DNA of 64,000 nt, from the NCBI RefSeq assembly GCF_963678635.1, contig NC_087065.1, positions 66,249,374 to 66,313,373 of the forward strand. The letters run 5' to 3'. The translations under genes were made by a program, and so were the position numbers. The stretch is from Symsagittifera roscoffensis. Its lineage: Eukaryota > Xenacoelomorpha > Acoela > Convolutidae. Numbering within the stretch: the stretch's first letter is position 1; each line of letters starts with the position of its first letter. This document shows, piece by piece, positions 22,669-31,973 of the stretch. The notes under the pieces were generated by a model, which saw only the letters and a program-made list of their open reading frames with translations, had not been told where the DNA came from and searched no databases.

Positions 22669-23557
22669 ATGATTTCGTGCGGTTTTTGTGAGAGGTCCTG
22701 TTATGTGATAACTTTTTATGTTGGTTTTATTGTAGTTTTTCTTATGTTTCGTTGGTTGTGTCCTTTTTTCAAAAATCAAATTGTTTTTGGCATGGGTTTG
22801 TCTTTCGACTTTTTTGTGTTTTATTATTTCTTTCTTAGACTTTATAATAGTCTTCAAAAGAATAAATTATCCAGTTTTAAACTAGGTTAATCCGGTTTGG
22901 GTACCGTTGGTTTCCTTTTCTTAGTCATGCTGTTATTTTATGTGTTGTGGTGTTTAGTAAGCTGCATTGGTTAGTTTTGTTTAGTATATAATTCCTTTCC
23001 AACCGGGTTAAAGGAAAGTTTGAAACGTGTTATCGTGTGTTAGAGTTGTTGAGTGTGAAAGCTTGAAACTGAAATTCATTATTTAAACAATTCTTCGTGG
23101 GCGAGCTGTGCGAGTTTGGATAGAATTCTTGTGCGAGTGAATGGAAATATCAAAAGGTTAGTACTGCATTTTCGTTTTATCAATTTACTACATAGAATTT
23201 CAATTATACTGCTGGTTTTGGGGAAAAATTAAGTTACAAATTTTCATCATTATTAGAATTACTGCTTTTAGGGAAATAATTTATAAATTAATTTACTACA
23301 TTGGTATAATTTTTATTGAATTTATCTAGTGCAAAATATTAATAGAGTTTTGAATAATTTAAAGAAGTTTTCTATTTTTTATTTTTCTTTTGTGTATTTT
23401 GCAGATGATCGTGGGATGAAGACTAAGAATCTAAATAAGACATGGATAAAGAATGGTTAGTATTTATTTCAAATTTATTAGTGAAGAATATGTATAAATT
23501 ATACTTACCTGTTAGTCGTCGGGGAAAAAACCGTGGGGGAAGATGTCATGTATTATG
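22669..23557 (-). other. 3' untranslated region of element A, rest
   Basis: About 0.9 kb between the ORF Y stop and the GC-rich block, AT-rich and alignable with element B. Only short ORFs are present and no function can be read. Confidence 0.5.
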
Positions 23558-25321
23558 TCAGAATTTGTTAGTAATTTTGCTAGTATGCGAATGATGTTTT
23601 TTATTTTGAAGCAGTGGCCAAAGCAATTGAAGTGCTTTAATGGTTTTTAGTTCTTCAGTGCCAACTGCAAAATCATAAGGTGTGTTTTGGATGAGGTTAT
23701 ATAATTTATGATTGTATTTAGTGTTGTGGATTAATTCTAATATCGGGATTTCTATAGGTTGAACAAATTCATGTGGGATAAGGAAGGGTCTGGATTCTTC
23801 TGCGTTGAAGGTCTTCGTAATGGGACAAAAAATATACATTTGGGTTATGGGATCATAATTGCGGAGAATACCGTGAAGGTTAGTATCTTTGATGCAATAT
23901 GTGAAGTTAAGAAAAAATGGTGAAGTGTATTTAGAGTTAATAAACTGAAAACGGTGGTGTGGTTGTCTTGATGGAGTGTGTAGATCAAAATGATTTTGTA
24001 TGAAGCGATAATATGTATATGTGTGGGTTTGTTTAGTGCGTAACATAATATCGTGTGAGCAGTGCAAATCGCGTTCCTGTGGTGCAAGGAAATTGAAGGT
24101 TAGTGAAAATAATTGAAATCTTTCTTTAAAACTTTCGTAAGCTTGCGTGTCGGTTAGTGCTTCAGAAATGATGTGGTCGAATTTGCGATCAAATATATTG
24201 AGTGTAAATACATATGGTGTCTTGATGAAGAATTTTTCTGTGATTTGTGGGTTAGCGAAACGATCATCATCTAAAAATTGGTCTTGGTTAGCTCGGATGA
24301 TGTTATGATCGTAATATTCTAGCGTATATTCGTTAGCTCGGGGTGCAGTGTATGTTTTTAGTGACTTTTTATATCCTATATAAGTAAATTGTCTATGTGT
24401 TAGTGGTGTGGTGAGTCGATATAGCATGTCTTGATTTCTTTCTATATCGATGTGAGTATTAGATAAAGGTAGGCAAAGGGGGTTAGTAAAATGATAATAT
24501 GATGTCCAATGAAGTATAGGCATTAAAACTTGTTCATCTACAAAACTACGTGTGTCGTTAGTGTCGTTAGGGGTGTTCAAAGTATACTGTGGAAATGAAG
24601 GTAAGGTGATTGCTAAAAAATCTTTCGTGTTAGTGTGATTTGGATGATTTATATATTCACGGGCTGTTCCTGGTTTCGTTGGGAATGGATGGTTTGGGAA
24701 TTTTCTTTTGAAAGTGCGATAAGCTCTATTAGTGCTATTTGATGATTCGGTGGATGTAGATGATGGTGCTAATGATGCGGTATAAGCTGAAGAGGGTGTA
24801 GGGGTAGGTGGGTTTGATGATTCTCTTGTGGATGAAATCTGATTTATAGTGGGGTTTTCAAGGTGGAAGGGTTGTTGTTGTAGGGTGATAAAATTATCTA
24901 GCTCTTGGGAAATTTCGGGAGTGTCTGGAGAATTGGATGATCGGTCTGAATGAAATGAAGAGTAGGTTGGGGTGACTTGTGAAGCATAAGAGGGTGTAGA
25001 AATGGATGGGAGTGGGTTATTTGATGGGATTGGTTGAAAAGGGGGTTTTGAAAAAACTGAGGAGTTGGTTTGAAAATTATCGGATGGAGATGGTCCAGAG
25101 TTTGCAAATTCATCAGGGGTTTCAGTATCTGGGTTATTAAGTTGTGAAATGGAGTATAAAACTGAGAAATGTGAGTTAGTGTCTGAATCCATGCCTGATG
25201 TTACATTATCGGTTGGGAAATCGGGTGGCGGGAAAGCAAAAAGTGGAATTATTGTAATTGGAGTGTTGAGGTTGGTTGGATGGGAATTTGAGCGGTGTAG
25301 GGATCCAAGTTGTCGGCTCAT
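23558..25321 (-). CDS. ORF Y: 587-codon accessory protein of unknown function (element A)
   Basis: Its ATG overlaps the stop of Env as ATGA (25318-25321), and the same overlap exists in B, so this start is well supported and suggests translation by reinitiation or from a spliced message. Residues about 1-200 are rich in Ser, Thr, Pro and Asn and look disordered. From about 200 the protein is denser and aromatic-rich (YRTFKRKFPNHPF, LHWTSYYHFTNPL, ANPQITEKFFIKTPYVFTLN, RDLHCSHDIMLRTK), suggesting a folded domain of ~380 residues. There is no signal peptide or obvious membrane segment, so it is probably internal. It is intact here and broken by stops in B. No family is recognised. It could be a structural or regulatory protein, or a captured host gene. 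Frame confidence is high; function is unknown. Confidence 0.8.
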   Translation of the reverse strand: MSRQLGSLHRSNSHPTNLNTPITIIPLFAFPPPDFPTDNVTSGMDSDTNSHFSVLYSISQLNNPDTETPDEFANSGPSPSDNFQTNSSVFSKPPFQPIPSNNPLPSISTPSYASQVTPTYSSFHSDRSSNSPDTPEISQELDNFITLQQQPFHLENPTINQISSTRESSNPPTPTPSSAYTASLAPSSTSTESSNSTNRAYRTFKRKFPNHPFPTKPGTAREYINHPNHTNTKDFLAITLPSFPQYTLNTPNDTNDTRSFVDEQVLMPILHWTSYYHFTNPLCLPLSNTHIDIERNQDMLYRLTTPLTHRQFTYIGYKKSLKTYTAPRANEYTLEYYDHNIIRANQDQFLDDDRFANPQITEKFFIKTPYVFTLNIFDRKFDHIISEALTDTQAYESFKERFQLFSLTFNFLAPQERDLHCSHDIMLRTKQTHTYTYYRFIQNHFDLHTPSRQPHHRFQFINSKYTSPFFLNFTYCIKDTNLHGILRNYDPITQMYIFCPITKTFNAEESRPFLIPHEFVQPIEIPILELIHNTKYNHKLYNLIQNTPYDFAVGTEELKTIKALQLLWPLLQNKKHHSHTSKITNKF

Positions 25322-27936
25322 CGTGGGCTAAAAAAATTATTATTTTGATACTGAAAAGCGGTGGTATGGGGTTGTTCTATAATTTGTTCATATGTATTTT
25401 CATCAAGTGAATGATGTGTCATTATATGTTGAATGGGACTTTGTGATATGGTTGGTCTAAAATTTGGATTATGTGTTATTGCTAAATTTCGAAAATTTCG
25501 TGGGACTAGTGATAATGGATGGTTATGTGGTAGTGGTGGTAACTGTGGTGCTGTAGGCGTTATGTCTACATTGTTATGTTCTTCGTCGTATGTGTTCTGT
25601 CTTGTTGCTATTTTTGTGTTGTATTCTTTTATTTGTGCGTCTGAAAGAATTTTGTTTATTGATGATGAAAAAATTCCAAAAAATCCTGCAAATAGTATGC
25701 GTGCTACACTTGCTTGTCTATTTACTTGTGTGTGTATAGCGCAAGTATTATAGATTCCTTTTAATAGCGAAAAAAGAAATCCTATAAAGTTAAACATTGA
25801 GTATAAAATAGTTAATTTTTCTAAGATGTAGTAGGGCCATCCTAGAAAATCAAGAATTTCATTTTTGAGTGTAACAAAGCTGAAAATATTTATAGGTGAG
25901 ATATCTTGTGGTCGGTATTTTTCACCGTTTAGATATATATAGTCTTTAATGTCTTTAAAATATCCGCTATAGTCTTTTGTATAAATATCTGCAAATCCTG
26001 CGGTTTCGGCAAGTTTGCGTAAATTCTGGTCAATTGATTGTCTTTGTATAGTGTCCATTTGTGTTAATAATTCTTGGAATTGTTGTGTTCTAATGTGATG
26101 TTGGATATCTGAATTTGAATATATTCCAATTGACTGTAGGTCAATGTTGGGGTTTCGAGCAATAGCTCTAATGCTCTCAGGTGAAAATTTTTTGAGTGAT
26201 TGCATTAATGTGGGGTATGGGGTAAGAAGGTAATATTTATCTTCATCAGGGTTCAGTTGTACTACATTGTGGCTATTTTCTGATCCACATGGGACTGCGG
26301 TATCCCAGAAATAGGTTCTTCTTGAAAGTGTGTCAACGAAATGTACTTTATTCTTATAAAAGATAGGGATTCTTTTATAGCATCGTTTATCTTCAAAAAC
26401 ATATAGTGGCGATACTTTTTTGGTACAGGTATAAAACCATAAAATGTTTCCTTCATAGTCTAAAAAATTTGATCTATTTCCTGATAATAAATATCCTGCG
26501 TAGGGTATTTTTAATACTGCTAGTGCAAGTGATTGTAGGATTTGTGTCCTTTCTAATTCGCATAGTTGGTGAAGTGTTTCTAATTCGGAGAGTGACATTT
26601 CTTGAAAAATTCGGCTAATTGTGTAGTCTAATTTCATATCTAAGTGAATATTATAGTGGATATTACCGAAATATGTACTATTCATTAGTGATAGTTCTTG
26701 TAAACGTGTGCTTCTAGTGTCATGGGGTTTTAGATGTCCACCAAGTTGACCTTTATTTTTTTAAAATTTACTGGTATATCTGATGTTCCTTCGTTTAGAG
26801 GATGACCTGTGGCATAAGGGTCAATTTTTACTTTTCCAGTAGTCATGTCGAATCCTTTTTCGTATTCAACTACTATTTCGGAGTATTGTGTTTTGTGAAG
26901 TGGGTTTCTGTATTTACATGCAAGTTCTGTTTCTTGATATATTTGAAAACGTGTCAATTTATTTTCTATATTGTGTATGTTTCTAAAATTAGAACTTTGT
27001 TTTCGTGATGGATGGACTTGTTCATATGGAATTGATTGTATAAAATAGTTTTCGTGAAATTTTATCATACGAGCGTGTATTTTTGCTACTTGAAATGTTG
27101 TACATGTGTCTTAGGGGAACCAAACAATTGTTGCTTGTGTTCGTGTTGTAGGGTCACAATAGCCTTGATCGTTTTTACAAGGTAATCTAATTCCTTGATA
27201 GATCATTGTGTTGTCAGATAAGTCGCGTGTGAGTTGTATTTTTTCGAGTTGCATTTTCCAATCGAAAAACATGATTTCTTGATATCCTTTATTTTTTGTG
27301 TCTGCTTTGCAATGTTTGATGGGTCATTTATACCAATGTGTGGTATCCAGTGTTTATCGTGTATGTCATAAGTTAATCTTCCGTGTGCGCCGTTGTATGG
27401 GTATTTTTCATCTAATTTTATATGTCCTTGATATCTTTCAAGTTCTGCTTGATGTACAGAATCTGAAAAAACTTGGAAATATACTAATTTTCTATCTGTG
27501 TTTTTATTTCTTGTGATGTTTAGTCTTAGTAACTCGTTTTACAATCTTCGGGGTTGAGATGTAAAAGTCGTTCGATATTACTCTGGTAGAATGATTCGTG
27601 GTCAAGTCGGTTTTTATATCCATTTGAGACTTGTGAACAATGTACTTTCTTTTCAGAAAATGTTGCTGTGAATTTATATCCTATAACTGTTGTTGCTCGG
27701 GATTTTGAATAAAGTGTCGCTATTACATCTGTAGTTTCTATAGCTTGTGGTTCTGTTTCGCATTGTGATACTTGATTTATTGCATACTTGTGTAGTGTTT
27801 TTTGTTCGTTTTCTTAACAATCGTAATGTGTTACTAATAAATCTTGGGGTCCTGTGCGGGGGGAAGGGTTTTTGTTCTGATTGGAGATTACTAGAAAAAG
27901 GAGTTGGAAAAAAATTAATATTTTTAGAATATACAT
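25318..27936 (-). pseudogene. env: Env-like membrane glycoprotein gene, front half broken (element A)
   Basis: The minus-strand ATG at 27936 opens a typical signal peptide (MYILKILIFFQLLFLVIS). A Cys-containing ectodomain follows (THYDC, VSQCETEP), then QGIRLPC-type and VWFP...TCTTFQ segments. The C-terminal 455 codons (25318-26685) are one open frame with LSGNRSNFLDYEGNILWFY, a CYKRIPI segment, TPYPTLMQSL, and a hydrophobic anchor near residues 290-320 followed by a second hydrophobic stretch and a short tail. N-glycosylation motifs (for example NRS) are present. This cysteine and CYxxIP pattern resembles the class III-type glycoproteins of chuviruses and of invertebrate retroelements that captured them; that match is from memory of the family, not a search. 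The front half has nonsense codons after THYDC and after VWFP, and frameshifts near 27535, 27310 and 26760. The ATG overlaps the ORF X stop by 13 bases. Confidence 0.72.
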
Positions 27937-29040
27937 GTGTATGATAATCCTGAGTATGGGTTATAAAATGTGATGTAACCAATTGTCTTTTTTGTATATC
28001 TGTCGTATTTGTATATTACTTCAGTTGTTATAAATGGTGGTGGTAGTGATTGAGCTGTTATATTTGGTGGGTTTAATGGGTAGGGATGTTGAGTAATGTT
28101 GTTTAGTTTAACCGTGATTTCAAATTTTAATTGTAGACTATTTTGTTGGAGTATTTGGATGTTATGATCACGAATGTCTTCGTGGATATCTTGTCTATAT
28201 TGTAGTCTATTGAGTGCCCAGTTGTGGAGTCGGTTACTTTCTGGGTGTTGTCCAAATAATGGTGGAGGTGCTGTGAATGTATTCCAGTCTAGTCTTAAAG
28301 GAATATTTGTTGATGATTGTTCTCGATATCTAGCGTCGAGATTATTTGGGAAATTTAAAGGGAAAGGCGTTGGTGAAATCTGGCTTATTGATGGTGTTGA
28401 TGGTAGTGATGAGGATGTTGTTGTATCCGTAGAAATATCTATTGGATCATTGATTAAATTTGGTTCACCTTGTGTGAATGAATGTGTTGTCCAATATGGT
28501 AGTCGTGATGTTTGTTTTGTGGGGTTAAAGGATTTTCTCGTATTTGTTCAGATGTTGGTGTTGAACCTAAGTAATCTGAGGGTAGGCTTGAGGTGCTACG
28601 TTGTGAAAGAAGCCTAGGGGTTTCTGGTAATATACAAATGGGGTTTTCTGGAGTACTTTGTGATGGGGATTGAGGTATATCAAAATGAACTCGAGGGGTT
28701 TGAAAATTTCTGTTTCGTCGAGGATGTATAATTTGTCTATTTATTTCGACTGTATTTTGGTTTTGACTAGGATTTCGTCTCTACTTAATTCTTGTGGCAG
28801 TGTTGGGTATAAGTTATATGTTGGTTCACTTAGAGGTGCTTGTCGTTGAACTGGTTCTAGTGGTTCAGATAAGCGAGCGTGTCGTTCTTCAAAGGTATAT
28901 GGGTTATCTTAAAAGGAAATTCGTGTAGATGTTTGGGGGTTTTGGGTAGTTGAAGGTGGTGTCGGGTTTTCTTGGGATGATGTCGGTGAAGACTGACTGT
29001 GTGATTGTTGGTTAGCAATTTTTGATGGTTTTTGATTTAT
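27924..29040 (-). pseudogene. ORF X: Ser/Thr/Pro-rich accessory protein, broken (element A)
   Basis: The frame between TM2 and Env starts around NQQSHSQSSPTSSQENP, without an ATG in frame. It has a stop (TAA where B has CAA, near 28910) and frame changes. It then reads TTSSSLPSTPSISQISPTPF, RLDWNTFTAPPPLFGQ, LHNWALNRLQYRQDIHED and TAQSLPPPFITTEVIYKYD to a TAA at 27924. Element B keeps the same segments with many silent differences, so it was coding. The layout (disordered Ser/Thr/Pro-rich front, compact back) resembles ORF Y, though I see no clear sequence match between them. Function unknown. It might be initiated from the TM2 frame or from a spliced start. Confidence 0.55.
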
Positions 29041-29044
29041 TCAT

Positions 29045-29233
29045 TTAGTGGAAAAATTTATGTTTATTATAGTATTCTTCTAGAAAAAGAATCAGGAGGA
29101 TTGTTGCTAGGGCGAATGTGATGATTGCTTTCTTTATACATTTGCATATTGTCAAGATGAGGGATGATAGAAATGTTATAAAAATTACAAATAGTAAAAA
29201 AATATCTGTTCTACTAAAAATGGTTCGTATCAT
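29045..29233 (-). CDS. TM2: 62-residue double-membrane-span protein (element A)
   Basis: The frame reads MIRTIFSRTDIFLLFVIFIT, then a Cys-Lys-rich hinge (ICKCIKKA), a second hydrophobic run (ITFALATILLILFL) and an EEYYNKHK tail. It therefore has two predicted membrane spans around a short basic loop. Element B keeps the whole frame with mostly conservative changes (54879-55067), which is strong support for a real protein. The start codon overlaps the TM1 stop as ATGA, typical of coupled termination and reinitiation. Size and topology recall small viral membrane proteins (viroporin-like), but no homologue is recognised. Confidence 0.75.
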   Translation of the reverse strand: MIRTIFSRTDIFLLFVIFITFLSSLILTICKCIKKAIITFALATILLILFLEEYYNKHKFFH

Positions 29234-29460
29234 TTAGATAAGTTTTGTGAATCGTACCTGTGGATATAGTCAATGGCTTTTGAAAGTTGGAGGTATAGTT
29301 CAAATATGGAATAGAAAATTAAAAAAATATTGCAAAAAATGATTAAGATTATTACAAAAGATTCAAAGGTATCAAAAAGAAATATTATCAAAAGTTTAAA
29401 TATCGTTAAAAAATTTACGAGAGTATTCAAATTTATGTTGACTGGTCGAGAGAAGAGCAT
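29230..29460 (-). CDS. TM1: 76-residue hydrophobic protein (element A)
   Basis: An ATG-initiated frame begins MLFSRPVNINLNTLVNFLTI. It has two long hydrophobic stretches (FKLLIIFLFDTF and VIILIIFCNIFLIFYSIF) and a polar tail YIHRYDSQNLSK. It is predicted to be membrane-embedded. It ends inside the TM2 start (ATGA). In element B the matching DNA is recognisable but frameshifted. The 0.6-kb stretch between Pol and this ORF (29461-30047) has no ORF and may hold splice signals for downstream genes. Function unknown. Confidence 0.65.
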   Translation of the reverse strand: MLFSRPVNINLNTLVNFLTIFKLLIIFLFDTFESFVIILIIFCNIFLIFYSIFELYLQLSKAIDYIHRYDSQNLSK

Positions 29461-30047
29461 TTAAGAAATGGCTTCCCGATCGAATATTTTTTGTTGTTTG
29501 GGGCAATTTTCAAGTGTGGTCGAATTATTTATTGGTTTTTTGACAAGTGGGTTGAGTTTTGTGAAAAATTGTTGGGGGCGAATTTTATGGTGATCGGGAG
29601 GTCTTCTTTTTCTTTATTTTTATTTGTCAAGTGATCTGGGGTATTTTTGAGATTTTTGTAGCTAATTAAAATGGTCGTTCTTTTACTTTAGGCTAATTTA
29701 ACATATTTGTTTGGGGGGTATTTGAGGTCTGAGTTGGGGAAATATTGTTGATCTTTTGGTTATTAGTGAAGGGAGGGTTATGATATTATGGTGATATTTA
29801 TTTTAGTTGTCAAATTGGGGTGGTTTGCTTATTTTTGACCTGGAGGTCGCAAAGTTATAGTTATAGATATGCCTGGAGTTTAATATCATTCGTCTAGTTG
29901 GTTTGTGTTAGAGTTAGAGAAGGTGACGGATTGGATGAATCCTGTTGGCTAATTTTGAACTAAAATCGTTGCTTGTTTGTCAGCATGTTATTTTGAAAAA
30001 TGAAAGTTCAAAATATTTCAGAGGTGTAAAGATTATGAAATATAAAA
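29461..30047 (-). other. Non-coding stretch between Pol and TM1 (element A)
   Basis: About 590 bases with no ORF above ~40 codons on the sense strand. It is alignable with 54036-54640 of B. In many env-bearing retroelements the env splice acceptor lies in this area. Candidate CAG sites exist, but none can be chosen by eye. Confidence 0.4.
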
Positions 30048-30707
30048 TTAAAGTTGTTTTTGAAATTCGACTTTCTTTAGTATTTTAGATTGTGGGATGA
30101 ACGTTTTATAGTTTTTACGTGGTTGATTTCTAAGTCGTGAGGACTCTCTTTGTTCTGATTTGTCGATTTTTTCTTGGGGTATTATTTTTTCTATCATTTT
30201 TCTATTTTTTCTTTCTTTTTGAGGTATATTTTGATCTAGCTTTTTTGTATTGTTTTTCGTTGTATTTGATTTTTTATCTTTGTTTTCAAGGTGAATGTCA
30301 TGTTGTTCCTTTGTTTTATTTTCCGTATGTGGGTTATTTTGGATAACTTTTAAACCTGTGAAAGAATATAATTGGGTTAGTTCGCGTAGTGCGTATTCTT
30401 TTGGGTAATAAGGTAATAGGTTGTTTCGGTGTTGAACAATTTCTTTTTGGTCTGAGTCGGTGATTTTATATGTGACATCAGTGGGTTTGGCAATTATTTG
30501 GTATGGTCCTTTACGAAGGGGTTGTAATTTTTTAGAAATTCCTTTTTGAGTGTTAAAATTGGGTATTAAAACAAATGTTCCAATTTTTAAATCGGAGGCT
30601 GGTGTAAAGCGTGAATTTATTTGTTCATTAATGTTTTGCCTTTGTAACAACTTTTTTGTTACTTTTTGGTAAATTTCATTGTGTTTTTTATCTCTATTTA
30701 AAATCCC
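30048..30707 (-). pseudogene. pol: Pol, C-terminal part: integrase tail with GPY/F motif (element A)
   Basis: This lies in the same frame as the integrase core, separated from it by a single TAA (30708-30710). The segment reads LKIGTFVLIPNFNTQKGIS and LQPLRKGPYQIIAKPTDVTY, the GPY/F module found at the end of Ty3/Gypsy integrases that helps bind DNA and select targets. HRNNLLPYYPKEYAL and a long Lys/Asn/Glu-rich tail follow, ending in a basic stretch (SSRLRNQPRKNYKTF). There is no separate start codon, so without readthrough this part would not be made. Element B has a stop one codon later (TAG). No chromodomain is seen. Confidence 0.75.
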
Positions 30708-31973
30708 TTAAGTGTGTGTACCGGAGGCTAATTTAAGAATTTGTGGGTGATGAAAATGATCTTCATCATGTGTGTGTAAAGGTAGGATATAACAAATTGA
30801 GTCTTTATTCGGTTGACAATAACTTTGTGCATTTTTATGAGAGTTTGCCGTAAACATAATTGGTTTGCGTGGTTTTTGATTAAAAACCATTTCATATGGT
30901 GACATTCCTAGAGTTGTCGTGATTTGTGAATTATATGCTAAGGGAAATAGTTTTACATCTGCTGACCATTCGGTGTATCTTGTATCATTTCCGTTGATGA
31001 TACATCTAAGATATTCTTGTAGTGAACGGTTCATACCTTCGACTAAGCCGTTTGTCCAAGGTGCGTGAGATGTACGTGGTTTGTGTTTGATGTTATATAA
31101 ATGACATAGTGTGATGATTTCATTATTTATGAATTCTGTACCGTTGTCTGTGACTAAAATTTCTGGTAGTCCGAATTTGGCTATCCAGTGTTCATAAAGT
31201 GTTGTGTAGGCGTAATAAGCGTTACAATGTGGTACTGGGTTAAGTGCTACATAATGTGTAAATGCGTCAACAATTACCATAATGTAGGAGTTTCCTTCGG
31301 ATGATGGTGAAATTGGTCCTTTTGTATCGAATGAAATACGGTGGTTAAAGTATAAACTTTGTCCTTTAAAATCTTGTTTTTGTGCTATCTGTTTTTGATT
31401 TGGATAAGGTTTATTCAGTTGACATACTATACAATCATTGCATAGTACTTTTATCCAAATTGGTGCATTTGGAAAATAAAAGTTTTGTATGAAATTTGAA
31501 TATGTTTTCGCTGATCCAGAGTGTCTTTTAATGTTTTGTGTATGTGAAATATTAAAAGCTATAAGAATCATACTTAAAGGGAGACAGGGAACTGTAGATT
31601 CATTTAATTGGTATTCTAGAAGGTCTGTGTTTTCATTAATTGTTGTATTATTAAATTTTCGAAAATATCGGAGGAGTGTTTTATTTCCTAGAATAGTTGT
31701 ATCTGCCTTGACGGGTTTAGTTTTATATTTGTGCCATGATTTAAGATGTCTAATTACTGGGTCAAGATTTTGATATTGTTTCAAAGTATTAATTGTAATT
31801 TTATCTGTTGGGGGAAGAAAAATGTTTTCAATTTCTATTTTAGATAAGGGAATTGTATCAAGTGGGTCATGGAGGTCAAAAACTTGATTTATTGTGTATT
31901 TTGAATCGTTGGTTTGCGGTCCTGATAAATTTATTTTATCAGTTAGATTTTCTTTTTCAATTAACGGAAAAAG
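30708..31973 (-). pseudogene. pol: Pol, middle part: integrase core (element A)
   Basis: This frame continues Pol after a one-base difference in a run of nine A's near 31975-31983. B has an eight-base equivalent there and stays in frame with the RNase H. The N-terminal zinc-binding residues are visible (His pair before SGSAKTYSNF, then CNDCIVC). The catalytic triad is complete: D in SFDTKGP, D in VTDNGTEF and E in LVEGMNRS, with exactly 35 residues between the second D and the E. This is the enzyme that inserts the cDNA into the host genome. The frame is open for 358 codons from 31784 to the stop at 30708. The indel in the A-run could be mutation, sequencing error or a slippage site. Confidence 0.88.
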
